Source: DASYML01 sp036399835 (GTDB lineage Bacteria > Acidobacteriota > Blastocatellia > Pyrinomonadales > Pyrinomonadaceae). From it: a stretch of DNA of 64,000 nt. Shown in pieces: positions 1 to 7,684 of the stretch. The stretch's first letter is position 1; each line of letters begins with the position of its first letter. A model generated the notes under the pieces. It did not search any database, was not told the DNA's origin, and worked only from the letters and a program-made list of their open reading frames with translations. The position numbers and the translations under genes are program-made. The stretch spans positions 1 to 64,000 of the forward strand of contig DASWMI010000026.1 in the NCBI GenBank assembly GCA_036399835.1, written 5' to 3'.

Positions 1-2
1 GC

Positions 3-368
3 GGGTCTGGAGGAGCGCTCGCAATAGGTATTGGCGACCAGGTCCTGATGCTGGAAAATGCCGTGTATTCTGTGATTTCACCCGAAGGATGCGCGGCGAT
101 TCTCTGGAAGGACTCGACGCAAGCAGAGCGCGCTGCCTCCAGCCTGCGTTTGACGGCTGAGGACCTGCTGAGACTGGGAATTGTTGATAGGATTGTGCGG
201 GAGCCACAGGGCGGAGCGCACACGGAGCATGAGCAGGCAGCGCAAATTCTGGATGTCGCCTTAAGCGAGAGCCTGGCGGAAGTCGCCAGCTATACGACGG
301 AGCAGAGGCAGACGCGGCGTTATGAGAAGCTCAGACAATTTGGTCGCTGGGGAATCGCCGTCGGCTGA
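3..368 (+). CDS. accA: Acetyl-CoA carboxylase carboxyltransferase subunit alpha, 3' end only
   Basis: The reading frame is open from the window edge (first full codon at base 3) and ends at 368, so only the last ~121 residues are present. It begins with a GSGGALAIG segment followed by SVISPEGCAAILWKD, which is the hallmark C-terminal part of AccA. AccA and AccD form the carboxyltransferase that moves CO2 from biotin-BCCP to acetyl-CoA to give malonyl-CoA for fatty-acid synthesis. The C-terminal helices (TAEDLLRLGIVDRIV, then a charged tail) match the family. The true start lies upstream of the window. It faces ssb tail to tail across a strong palindrome. Identification is firm. Confidence 0.95.
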   Translation, partial: GSGGALAIGIGDQVLMLENAVYSVISPEGCAAILWKDSTQAERAASSLRLTAEDLLRLGIVDRIVREPQGGAHTEHEQAAQILDVALSESLAEVASYTTEQRQTRRYEKLRQFGRWGIAVG

Positions 369-384
369 AATATCGGCGGGCAGC

Positions 385-418
385 GAAAGCTCATGTCGGC
401 GCGCCGACATGAGCTTTC
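385..418. terminator. 34-nt perfect palindrome between convergent accA and ssb
   Basis: Bases 385-418 form a perfect loopless palindrome whose centre (393-410) is ATGTCGGCGCGCCGACAT. It lies between two converging genes and is followed on the plus strand by a T-rich run, as expected of a bidirectional terminator. The central 18 nt recur exactly at 6297-6314 inside parB, so a protein-binding role is also possible. Confidence 0.7.
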
Positions 419-441
419 CGTTTTCCTTTCTCAAGGCCTAT

Positions 442-867
442 TTAAAAGGGGATATCGTCATCTGAGATTTCGGCTTCACCGGCGGGAAAGCCCGCCGCAG
501 ATGTTTTGGGCGTCGCGCCTGCCGCCGCTTCTTCTCCGCGGCCACCCCCGATAAATTGCATGTCTGTGGCGTGAATCTCTAGTGTATAGCGCTGTTTACC
601 ATCTCTATCCGTCCATTCTTCAACGCGGAGTCTGCCTTCCACATAGATCGGACGGCCCTTGGTCAGATATTGTGAGGCGGTCTCGGCTTGTCTGCCCCAG
701 AGCGTGACGCGAAACCAAGTCGTGAAGTCCTGCATTTCGCCGCTTTTGTCTTTGCGCTTTTCGTTGGTCGCGACCGTAAAACTGCAGACGGGCGTGCCCT
801 GCGGGGTGTAGCGCAATTCCGGGTCACGTCCCAGATTGCCGACAAGGATAACTTTATTGAATGACAT
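442..867 (-). CDS. ssb: Single-stranded DNA-binding protein
   Basis: A 141-residue SSB with an N-terminal OB fold (starts MSFNKVILVGNLGRDPELR; contains the typical TPQGTPVCSFTVATN, TTWFRV and YLTKGRPIYVEGRL segments). A Gly/Ala-rich linker leads to the acidic tip DDDIPF that recruits replication and repair partners. It coats ssDNA during replication and recombination. I chose the ATG at 867 rather than the frame's upstream start at 900. It has a GAGG ribosome-binding site 9 nt upstream, and family members begin with this MxxNKV(I/V)LVG sequence. It is transcribed toward accA, away from recN. Size is slightly short for SSB but normal for the family. Confidence 0.97.
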   Translation of the reverse strand: MSFNKVILVGNLGRDPELRYTPQGTPVCSFTVATNEKRKDKSGEMQDFTTWFRVTLWGRQAETASQYLTKGRPIYVEGRLRVEEWTDRDGKQRYTLEIHATDMQFIGGGRGEEAAAGATPKTSAAGFPAGEAEISDDDIPF

Positions 868-976
868 GTGTGTGGACCTCTTCTTCGGTGCATCAAACAA
901 AACTTGAGAGGGGGATACTACTAGCGAGTTGCTACGGCGGTCAAGATGAAATATACGTTCGGCTGCCGAGTAACTT

Positions 977-993
977 TTAAGGTGATACTTTAA
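977..993. promoter_or_regulatory. Near-palindromic site upstream of recN
   Basis: TTAAGGTGATACTTTAA lies about 30 nt before the recN start, in the divergent gap between ssb and recN. It is an imperfect dyad around GAT. Related dyads occur at 23241-23255 and 47371-47385. An operator (recN is SOS-controlled in many bacteria) or an extended -10 containing GATACT are both possible. Confidence 0.3.
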
Positions 994-1022
994 ATGTATT
1001 TTATCGCCTACGGTAATGCTTT

Positions 1023-2846
1023 ATGTTGAAGTTCCTTAACATATCAAACTTTGCTGTCATAGAGAAATTGGAAGTCGAGTTTTACCAGGGGTTAAATTTA
1101 TTAACGGGTGAAACCGGCTCGGGTAAAAGCATCATCGTGGATGCATTGGGGTTGCTGCTCGGGGCGCGTAGCTCGGCTGCGCAGATTCGGACTGGCGAGC
1201 GTATGGCTTATGTGGAGGGTATTTTTGAGCTGGCTGGCGGGGCTGATGAAAGGGTACGTGAGCTTCTCTCTGAGGCAGGGATAGAGAAGGCGGAGGACCG
1301 TGAGCTATCTGTCAGGCGCGAGCTGCTGGTCAACGGAAGAAACCGTATCTTGATTGAAGAGCAGAGCGCAAACGTCTCTCTTCTAAGGAGCTTACAGCCT
1401 TTTCTGGCGGAGATTCATGGTCAGGGTGAGCAGCGTGCTTTGTTATCCACGCAATCGCACATGGACCTGCTGGACCTTTATGGAGGATGTCTCTCTCTAA
1501 GGGGCAGGGTCTGCGAGGCCTACCAGAGATGGAAGAGCGTACGGAGGGCTTTGCAACAGCTCAGCAGGGAATTGGCCGAGCGCAATCTGGCCGAAGACTT
1601 TTTGCTTTACCAGATCAGAGAGATAGAGATGGTCCGGCCTCAAATCGGTGAGGATGAAGAGCTTTCTACAGAGAGACGACTGCTCCTGCATGCCGAAAGA
1701 GTGGCGCAGCTTGGGAGCGCGGCCTATACGGAGCTTTACGAGTCGGATGAGAGCGTGCTGGTGCGGCTGGCCTTGATACGGCGGCAACTGGAAGAACTCT
1801 CACAGATAGATAAACATCTGGCGCCAGCCCTTGAGATGTTTCTGAGCTGTACTGTCTCGCTCTCGGAGATTGCTGAGTCTCTGCGCGGCTACGCCGCCGG
1901 CGTAGAGTTTTCGCCTGCCAGACTGGCCGAGATAGAAGATCGCCTGGCGCTGCTTGAGAAGCTGAAGCGCAAATATGATTGTGATTTGCCGGGGATACAG
2001 AGGGTCCTGGAAGGTTTGCTGGAAAAGCTAAATAATCTGAATAACCTGTCGGAGAGGGAAAAGGGGTTGCAGGCAGAGCTGAGCCGTGTGAGGGCTGAGT
2101 ATCTGGAAGCGGCCAGGCTTTTGAGCGCTTGCCGCCAGGAGCAAGCGCCGGAGCTGGCGCAACGTGTGATGGAAGACCTGCGGCACGTGGCTCTGGAACA
2201 GGCGCAGTTTGTGGTCAAGATAGAGACCGCGCAGGCTGATGCGGACCGGTCTTCGCGGGCAGAGGAGACTGTAGACGATGAGGCGGAGGCTGCTGCGGAG
2301 ACAGTTTCCGGCCAGTTCTTTACGCCCTTTGGCGCTGACCGCGTGGAGTTTTACCTGTCTGCGAATCCCGGAGAGACGCCGCGCCCGCTCTCTCAGACGG
2401 CTTCGGGCGGGGAGTTGTCCAGGTTAATGTTGACGCTTCGCACTGTCGGGACGAGGGCTGTCGAGACGAAAGGGGAAACCTCCGAGACAGTCGTCTTTGA
2501 CGAGATAGACACGGGGATTGGCGGGCGCGTAGCGGAGGCAGTGGGGAAGCGTCTAAAGGCTTTTTCGGCACAGAGACAGGTTTTCTGCGTCACGCACCAG
2601 CCGCAGATCGCGCGTTTTGCGGACCACCACTATGTGGTCGCCAAAACGACACGTCAAGGGAGAACGATCACGTCTGTTAAGGAGTTGACAGAGGAAGAGC
2701 GCGTCGGCGAACTGGCTCGTATGATAGGCGGTGATGAAGAGGCGGCTGTGACGCGCGAGACAGCGCGCTGGCTGCTCAAGAGCGAGAAGGGTGCGCGCGG
2801 CTCAGGGCAGGGGAAGGCGAAAAAGTTGAGTCGCAGCCCGGAATAA
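1023..2846 (+). CDS. recN: DNA repair protein RecN
   Basis: A 607-residue SMC-like ATPase. The N-terminus MLKFLNISNFAVIEKLEVEF is followed by Walker A GETGSGKS (residues ~29-36). Two long charged coiled-coil stretches surround the middle. The C-terminal half carries the signature motif ASGGELSRLML, Walker B VVFDEIDTGIGG and the VTHQPQIA switch, all typical of RecN. It organises broken DNA ends in double-strand break repair in the cytoplasm. Length is slightly above the usual ~550-560 because of a Lys/Arg-rich C-terminal tail. ATG start at 1023; the Shine-Dalgarno is weak. miaB follows after 66 nt and may be cotranscribed. Confidence 0.96.
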   Translation: MLKFLNISNFAVIEKLEVEFYQGLNLLTGETGSGKSIIVDALGLLLGARSSAAQIRTGERMAYVEGIFELAGGADERVRELLSEAGIEKAEDRELSVRRELLVNGRNRILIEEQSANVSLLRSLQPFLAEIHGQGEQRALLSTQSHMDLLDLYGGCLSLRGRVCEAYQRWKSVRRALQQLSRELAERNLAEDFLLYQIREIEMVRPQIGEDEELSTERRLLLHAERVAQLGSAAYTELYESDESVLVRLALIRRQLEELSQIDKHLAPALEMFLSCTVSLSEIAESLRGYAAGVEFSPARLAEIEDRLALLEKLKRKYDCDLPGIQRVLEGLLEKLNNLNNLSEREKGLQAELSRVRAEYLEAARLLSACRQEQAPELAQRVMEDLRHVALEQAQFVVKIETAQADADRSSRAEETVDDEAEAAAETVSGQFFTPFGADRVEFYLSANPGETPRPLSQTASGGELSRLMLTLRTVGTRAVETKGETSETVVFDEIDTGIGGRVAEAVGKRLKAFSAQRQVFCVTHQPQIARFADHHYVVAKTTRQGRTITSVKELTEEERVGELARMIGGDEEAAVTRETARWLLKSEKGARGSGQGKAKKLSRSPE

Positions 2847-2912
2847 GTGTCGCTTTGGAGGGAGGGTTTCTGCTACACTTTTCGCTCTCTGATTGAGATC
2901 AAGGTTGGATTG

Positions 2913-4253
2913 ATGAAGGCCAGCATATACATAGAGACTTTGGGCTGCCAGATGAACGTCTCGGACACGGAGCGTGCGATGACGCGCTTGAGGTCCGCAG
3001 GCTATCTTTTAACAGACTCGCAGGAGTCCGCGGATATCGTGCTCTTTAATACCTGCTCTGTGCGCGCACGCGCGGCGCATAAGGTTTTCACGCGGATCGG
3101 CGAGGTCAGGAAGCGTCGGCGCGGCCATGAGCCTCACATCGGAGTGATGGGCTGCGTGGCGCAGCTTGAAGGCGAATCGCTCTTCGATGAAGCGCCCTGG
3201 ATTAGTCTGGTGGCCGGGACGCGTGCCACAGACAGGCTGCCGTCTTTAATCGAAAAGGTGCTGGCGGGAGAGGGACGGGCGCTCGATCTGGGCGAGCGTG
3301 CGGAGGGTGAATCCTGGAACGTCTCCGCGGCGGAAAGGCATTCGCCCTACGTGGCTTTTGTCCCGATCATAGATGGTTGTAATAAATTCTGCACCTACTG
3401 TATCGTGCCTTACTCCAGGGGCCGCGAGAAAAGTCGCAGGGCTGTGGAGATTATAGAGGAAGTCAAAGGCCTGCGCGCTGAGGGGTATCCGGAGATACAC
3501 CTTATAGGACAGAACGTCAATAGCTATAGACCGCTTTCGGATGAAGGGCTGGAGGGATTCGCAGGGGCTACCCCCTTCTCCAGGCTGCTGCGTGCGTTGG
3601 CTGCCACGGGGATGGAGCGTATCAAGTTCACGACCTCTTTTCCCAGAGACTTTCATACGGATATAGTGGCGGCCATAGACGAGCACGAGAATCTCTGCAA
3701 CTGGGTCCATCTGCCTGTCCAGTCCGGCAATGACCGCGTCCTGCGCGCCATGCGCAGGGGCTACAAAGTGAGCGATTATCTGCGGCGTGTGGAGGCCATC
3801 AGAAATGCCCGCCGCCGTCTTGCCCTGACGAGCGATATGATCGTGGGCTTTCCCGGTGAAACTTCCGAAGAGTTTGAAGATACCATGCGCTTAGTCGAGC
3901 AGTGTCAGTACGATGGCCTGTATATCTTCAAGTATTCGGAGAGGCCCGGAACGCCTGCCGCCAGACTCGCGGACGATGTCTCGCCGGTCGAGAAGACCGC
4001 GCGTTTCCTGGCCCTTGAGCGTTTGCAGCGTCAGATACAGGAGAAAATTTACGCGGATTATCTGGGCAGAGAAGTCTCTGTCCTGGTAGAGGGTGAGAGC
4101 GTCAAATCCGGCCAGGATTTGACGGGCCATTCGACTTGCCACAAGGTGGTCAATTTTCCCGGGGACAAAAATCTGTCTGGAAGCATCGTCAAAGTACTTC
4201 TGAAAGAGGCCAAGTTGAACAGCTTGTACGGCTCCATGGTCTGCGGGGCTTAG
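2913..4253 (+). CDS. miaB: tRNA-2-methylthio-N6-dimethylallyladenosine synthase
   Basis: A radical-SAM methylthiotransferase of ~446 residues. The N-terminal UPF0004 domain has three cluster cysteines (in GCQMN, NTCSVR and GCVAQ). The radical SAM motif is CNKFCTYC, followed by VPYSRGREKSR. The IGQNVNSY and PVQSGNDRVLRAMRRGY segments are diagnostic of MiaB. A C-terminal TRAM domain binds tRNA. It methylthiolates i6A37 in tRNAs reading UNN codons, using two [4Fe-4S] clusters and SAM, which ties it to metK downstream. The frame is open from 2847, but the ATG at 2913 has AAGG upstream and gives the standard MKASIYIETLGCQMN N-terminus. Confidence 0.96.
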   Translation: MKASIYIETLGCQMNVSDTERAMTRLRSAGYLLTDSQESADIVLFNTCSVRARAAHKVFTRIGEVRKRRRGHEPHIGVMGCVAQLEGESLFDEAPWISLVAGTRATDRLPSLIEKVLAGEGRALDLGERAEGESWNVSAAERHSPYVAFVPIIDGCNKFCTYCIVPYSRGREKSRRAVEIIEEVKGLRAEGYPEIHLIGQNVNSYRPLSDEGLEGFAGATPFSRLLRALAATGMERIKFTTSFPRDFHTDIVAAIDEHENLCNWVHLPVQSGNDRVLRAMRRGYKVSDYLRRVEAIRNARRRLALTSDMIVGFPGETSEEFEDTMRLVEQCQYDGLYIFKYSERPGTPAARLADDVSPVEKTARFLALERLQRQIQEKIYADYLGREVSVLVEGESVKSGQDLTGHSTCHKVVNFPGDKNLSGSIVKVLLKEAKLNSLYGSMVCGA

Positions 4254-4283
4254 CCCGGGTGATGAAGTATTACTTGAGGTAAC

Positions 4284-4778
4284 ATGATGGAAATAGAGGT
4301 TAAAATAAGAGCTTTGATGATGGACCCGAATAGCGGCACGCCCATCGTTATCCTCAAGGACGTTAATAGCGAGACGATGCTTCCGATCTGGGTCGGAGCC
4401 TATGAGGCCAACGCTATAGCGCTCGAAATAGAGAAGATAGCGCCGCCCAGACCTATGACTCATGACCTCCTGCGTAACTTGATTATAGAGATGGGCGCTC
4501 GCGTGGAACGCGTCGTGGTGACGGAACTTCGTGACAATACCTTCTTCGCTGTGATAGAGATGCGCGCCAGCGACGGCTCACCCATGATGCTCGATTCCAG
4601 ACCCTCTGATGCGATTGCTCTGGCGCTCAGGGCGGATTGTCCGATCTTCGTGGATATGGATGTCATACGCGCCTCGCGTAATACTGTGATGAGCGCAGAG
4701 GAAGAGGCTGAGGGGGCCTTGACCGAAGAGGAAGAATGGCCTGATGTGATAGGGGAAGCGGGAGACCTGCCCATGTAA
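4284..4778 (+). CDS. Bifunctional nuclease family protein (DUF151/BFN)
   Basis: A 164-residue protein of the BFN/DUF151 family: the N-terminus reads EVKIRALMMDPNSGTPIVILKD. It then has LPIWVGAYEANAIALE, MTHDLLRNLI and DSRPSDAIALALR, all conserved blocks of the family. A C-terminal acidic tail (EEEAEGALTEEEEW) is typical. Plant and mycobacterial homologues have reported nuclease or redox-related roles, but the bacterial function is not settled, so I keep the family name. A GAGG site precedes the ATG at 4284; a second ATG follows at once. It sits 30 nt after miaB and is probably in the same operon. Confidence 0.9.
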   Translation: MMEIEVKIRALMMDPNSGTPIVILKDVNSETMLPIWVGAYEANAIALEIEKIAPPRPMTHDLLRNLIIEMGARVERVVVTELRDNTFFAVIEMRASDGSPMMLDSRPSDAIALALRADCPIFVDMDVIRASRNTVMSAEEEAEGALTEEEEWPDVIGEAGDLPM

Positions 4779-4980
4779 GAACCTCTTGGGAAACCAACTG
4801 TGCGGCGAAATCCCGTGTGACAAATGTCATCTAGTGGACTAAGATTACCAACTTCTGCAGCGAGCCAATGGTGTGCCGGTTTGCTGCCGCCAGAACGAGC
4901 CTCGGGACAATAAATACATCTACCCTCAGCAGACAGGCTTGAGAGCTTCCTGAAAACTTTTTAGGTCCACAATGGCGACG

Positions 4981-4992
4981 CGTCCGATAACG
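4981..4992 (+). repeat. CGTCCGATAACG motif, copy 1 (upstream of parA)
   Basis: Exact 12-mer, within the 16-mer GACGCGTCCGATAACG that is also found at 13424-13439 on the other strand. It ends 29 nt before the parA start. The arms CGT/ACG are complementary around a constant CCGATA centre. Confidence 0.6.
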
Positions 4993-5021
4993 TTCGACAA
5001 GTGGTTGCTTTATCTCAATAA

Positions 5022-5777
5022 ATGATTATCGCGATTGCAAATCAGAAAGGTGGGGTAGGGAAGACCACTACGGCCATCAATCTGGCTGCGGCCTTTGCCA
5101 GGCGTGGTCAGAGGGTTCTGCTGCTGGACCTGGACCCGCAGGCTAACAGTTCTATCTCTTTTCTGGACCTCTTGAGCGTTGATCTTTCAGCCTACGAGCT
5201 GCTAATGGATGGGCGCGAAACGGCTGAACAGGTCATTTATCATACCGGTGTGGAAGGGCTGGATATTATCCCCGCACGCATCAGCCTGGCTAAATTGGAG
5301 TCTAAGCTGGTGGGGGATTTTGACGCCCCTTTCAGACTTAAAGACCGGCTGGAGTCGTTTCGAGCGCGCTATGACGTGATAGTTATTGATACCCCCCCGA
5401 CGCTCGGGTTGATAACTGTCAACGCGCTGGTTGCCGCGACACATGTCTTGATCCCCATACAATCCTCCTATTTTGCGCTGGAAGGGGCGGACGACCTGCT
5501 GGAGACTATAGAGAAGGTCAAGGCCAGGCCGAATCCGAATCTACAGGTTCTGGGCGTGCTCGTCACGCTGCACGACAAAAGAACCACTCTGGCACGCGAG
5601 GTTCTGGAGCAGATCAGACGCGTTTTCGGGTCAAAGATTTTCGAGACTGTGATTACAAAGAGCGTGCGTCTGGAAGAGTCTCCGGCCTATAAGGAATCTA
5701 TCTTTACTTTTGCGCCGCATTCTTCGGGCGCCAGCGAGTATGCCAAACTTTGCGAAGAGGTGATGAGCCGTGTCTAA
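5022..5777 (+). CDS. parA: ParA family chromosome-partitioning ATPase
   Basis: A 251-residue ParA/Soj ATPase. It starts MIIAIANQKGGVGKTTTAINLA, with the deviant Walker A KGGVGKTT. It continues with LLLDLDPQANSS (A'), YDVIVIDTPPTLGLITVNAL (Walker B region) and the C-terminal GASEYAKL segment. No N-terminal HTH is present, so this is the short chromosomal type rather than plasmid SopA/P1 type. It forms an ATP-dependent gradient on the nucleoid that moves ParB-parS complexes. The ATG at 5022 follows an in-frame stop and has no strong Shine-Dalgarno. The stop overlaps parB by 8 nt, so the pair is translationally coupled. Confidence 0.93.
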   Translation: MIIAIANQKGGVGKTTTAINLAAAFARRGQRVLLLDLDPQANSSISFLDLLSVDLSAYELLMDGRETAEQVIYHTGVEGLDIIPARISLAKLESKLVGDFDAPFRLKDRLESFRARYDVIVIDTPPTLGLITVNALVAATHVLIPIQSSYFALEGADDLLETIEKVKARPNPNLQVLGVLVTLHDKRTTLAREVLEQIRRVFGSKIFETVITKSVRLEESPAYKESIFTFAPHSSGASEYAKLCEEVMSRV

Positions 5778-6606
5778 AAGGGGACTGCCAACAGGATTGC
5801 ATATGCGGCACGACGCGCATTACGTAGAGGAGTTGTCGCAGCATCGCCCGACACCTGTCGGACGTATGATCGCGCTCGAAAAGCTGGACCCCAACCCTGA
5901 GCAACCCAGGGTGGAGATCGGCGACCTCTCTGAATTGACCGCCTCGATCAAAGAAAAGGGGGTCTTGGAGCCTCTGCTGGTCAAGCCTTCACGTTTGACA
6001 GGGCGCTGGATGATCATAGCTGGCGAGAGACGCTGGCGTGCCGCCAGGGATGCGGGTCTGCGCGAGGTGCCGTGCATAGAGATGGATGTGGATGACCGCG
6101 CAGTGGCCGAGATAGCCCTGATAGAGAATATGCAGCGCAAGGACCTGACCCCCTGGGAAGAGGCAGATGGTCTCCTGGCTTTATCGGACAAGTTCGGGTA
6201 TACGCATGAGGAGATCGCGCGCAAGGTTGGGAAGAGCCGGACGACCGTGACGGAATCGATCTCGATTGCGACCATTCCAGAGTCCGTCCGCGACAGATGT
6301 CGGCGCGCCGACATACATTCCAAATCGCTCCTCCTACAGATTGTTCGTCAGCCAGACGAAGAGTCCATGCAGAAGATGGCTGAAGAGGTGGCGCTACGAG
6401 GACTGACCAGGGATGATGCGCGCCAGGAGAGACGCAAACAGGCTGGGGCAGGAGCGCGCTCTAGCGTCTCAAAGCCCTTCAAGTTCAGGTTTGTGTCACC
6501 CAACAAAGAGTTCCGGCTGGAGGTGAGTTTTCGACGTGCCAAGGTAGAACGGTCCGAGCTGGCAGCGGCTCTCAGGTCTGCGGCTGATACCCTTGAAAAT
6601 GAATAA
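5770..6606 (+). CDS. parB: ParB/RepB/Spo0J family partition protein with divergent DNA-binding region
   Basis: A 278-residue ParB starting with GTG at 5770. The CTP-binding fold is intact: NPEQPR (~42-47), GERRWRAAR (~85-93) and ENMQRKDLTPWEEA (~119-132). The helix-turn-helix follows (EEIARKVGKSRTTV, ~147-160). The next block, which in canonical Spo0J reads like LSMGHGR, is replaced by DIHSKSLLLQI (~181-191). Canonical parS recognition is therefore doubtful. The C-terminal ~50 residues (KPFKFRF...DTLENE) differ from the usual leucine-zipper dimer domain. An 18-nt perfect palindrome lies in its coding sequence at 6297-6314. Partition is the expected role; its binding site is open. Confidence 0.9.
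   Translation: MSKRGLPTGLHMRHDAHYVEELSQHRPTPVGRMIALEKLDPNPEQPRVEIGDLSELTASIKEKGVLEPLLVKPSRLTGRWMIIAGERRWRAARDAGLREVPCIEMDVDDRAVAEIALIENMQRKDLTPWEEADGLLALSDKFGYTHEEIARKVGKSRTTVTESISIATIPESVRDRCRRADIHSKSLLLQIVRQPDEESMQKMAEEVALRGLTRDDARQERRKQAGAGARSSVSKPFKFRFVSPNKEFRLEVSFRRAKVERSELAAALRSAADTLENE
6297..6314. promoter_or_regulatory. 18-nt perfect palindrome inside parB (parS candidate)
   Basis: ATGTCGGCGCGCCGACAT, identical to the core of the palindrome at 385-418, here coding for residues ~176-182 of ParB. parS sites are commonly close to or inside parAB. Two exact copies of an 18-mer in 6 kb are very unlikely by chance. ParB binding is inference. Confidence 0.4.
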
Positions 6607-6646
6607 TAGAACCTGAAAACTCTACCACAATGTTTTATTATCACTG

Positions 6647-6658
6647 CGTCCGATAACG
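6647..6658 (+). repeat. CGTCCGATAACG motif, copy 2 (downstream of parB)
   Basis: Exact 12-mer 40 nt after the parB stop. Here the dyad extends to TGCGT/ACGCA around CCGATA. Together with copy 1 it brackets the parAB operon. Confidence 0.6.
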
Positions 6659-6744
6659 CACATGCTTTAATGAGCCTTAGCTTACCCTTTTTATTCAAGA
6701 AACATTGCGGAGACGGGAAGTAAGCCGGATAAATCTTTCTTTAA

Positions 6745-7299
6745 CTAGGCCCTATTCGCCTGTTTTCTCTTCTGTTCTTCGGCCACGCGTTTTTGCAGCG
6801 CACGTCCCCATCTCTCAAGTGTCGGTTGGAGGGGCCTGAAGAGCTTGGTTCTGAGGCTTTGCTGGCTCTCCTGCCACTTGCGTAGCTGTTTCTCCGTGTA
6901 AGCTCTAATAGATGCCTCCATCTGGCCTCGCTTGACGGAGTGGCGGAGCGTCAGATAATAGTGTTGTCCGACCAGAGAGAAGATCACGGCTGCCATATTG
7001 CCTTTGAATGAGAGACGAGGCAAGAGCTGTTTATGCAATGGCTTGCGGCGGGGCAGAAGCGTTCCCAGGGCTATCTCCAACCAGGCTGGTTGCGTCCCTT
7101 GTCTGGGGTGATATAGGCCCGGTAGCTCTGTATACTGCAAGGAGCCTTTAAGCTTTGGGTCGGAGATGTATTCGACCAGGCGCAGGCGCTCGATCCCTCT
7201 TAAATGCTCCTTGGGGATGCTATCTAAGACGGCCTCTATATGTGTGATAGTCTTGCGTGGGAACTTAACATCCGTAGCAGTCTCTATTTTGACAGGCAT
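6745..7299 (-). CDS. Conserved hypothetical protein, cytosolic, basic C-terminus
   Basis: About 184 residues, function not recognised. It begins MPVKIETATDVKFPRKTITHIE and contains a segment LPGLYHPRQGTQPAWLEIALG. A moderately hydrophobic stretch with histidines follows (FSLVGQHYYLTLRHSVKRGQ). The C-terminus is rich in Lys, Arg and Glu (KRVAEEQKRKQ), probably helical. There is no signal peptide or clear membrane span, and no HExxH motif to support a metallopeptidase assignment. The ATG at 7299 is preceded by GGAG at 9 nt, better than the TTG at 7314. It converges with parB and is divergent from metK. Confidence 0.7.
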   Translation of the reverse strand: MPVKIETATDVKFPRKTITHIEAVLDSIPKEHLRGIERLRLVEYISDPKLKGSLQYTELPGLYHPRQGTQPAWLEIALGTLLPRRKPLHKQLLPRLSFKGNMAAVIFSLVGQHYYLTLRHSVKRGQMEASIRAYTEKQLRKWQESQQSLRTKLFRPLQPTLERWGRALQKRVAEEQKRKQANRA

Positions 7300-7496
7300 A
7301 AACTTCTTCTCCAAGCACTTGGAACCCGAGATGGCTCATCATACTTCCGTGTGGATTTATCAGCCAGCACTCTAGGTGAGTGAGCCGCCAACCGTCAAGT
7401 GCTTCTGTGTCACCCTGCGTACCCTCTGAGTCCGGAGGCAGAGAAGCTAGCTATCACAACTGGCGTTGTTGATAACCACTGTCAGATAATATTTCG

Positions 7497-7508
7497 CGTC
7501 CGATAATA
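7497..7508 (+). repeat. Degenerate CGTCCGATAA motif upstream of metK
   Basis: CGTCCGATAATA matches the 12-mer at its first 10 positions. It overlaps a direct repeat GATAATAT (7485-7492 and 7502-7509, 17 nt apart). It lies in the 385-bp gap before metK; apart from this and the promoter at 7606 I see nothing else in the gap, and no SAM riboswitch. Confidence 0.4.
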
Positions 7509-7605
7509 TATATTATGTATCTCGCGACTCTCAAAAAGCCAGCTACCTGCATACTGCGTCTTAATCCTGCTCCCATAGTATGCTCCGATTCCGATTTCTG
7601 TCTCC

Positions 7606-7634
7606 TTGACAGTCCCAGGTCCAGTTGCTACATT
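7606..7634 (+). promoter_or_regulatory. Sigma-70-type promoter of metK
   Basis: TTGACA (7606-7611), a 17-nt spacer, then TACATT (7629-7634). The metK ATG is at 7685 with AAAAGGAG directly upstream. The transcript leader would be only ~45 nt, too short to hold a SAM riboswitch. Confidence 0.65.
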
Positions 7635-7684
7635 ACGCGGTCTTTTAACTGCGTAGACCCTATTCCATCAGAGATAAAAGGAGT

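Noticed and set aside
4779..6744. Canonical parS (TGTTTCACGTGAAACA) around parAB
   Set aside because: No 16-mer close to the consensus is visible; a noncanonical palindrome is reported instead.
7315..7684. SAM or SAH riboswitch upstream of metK
   Set aside because: The visible promoter leaves a leader of about 45 nt and I could not find the conserved cores of SAM-I, SAM-II or SAH elements in the gap.
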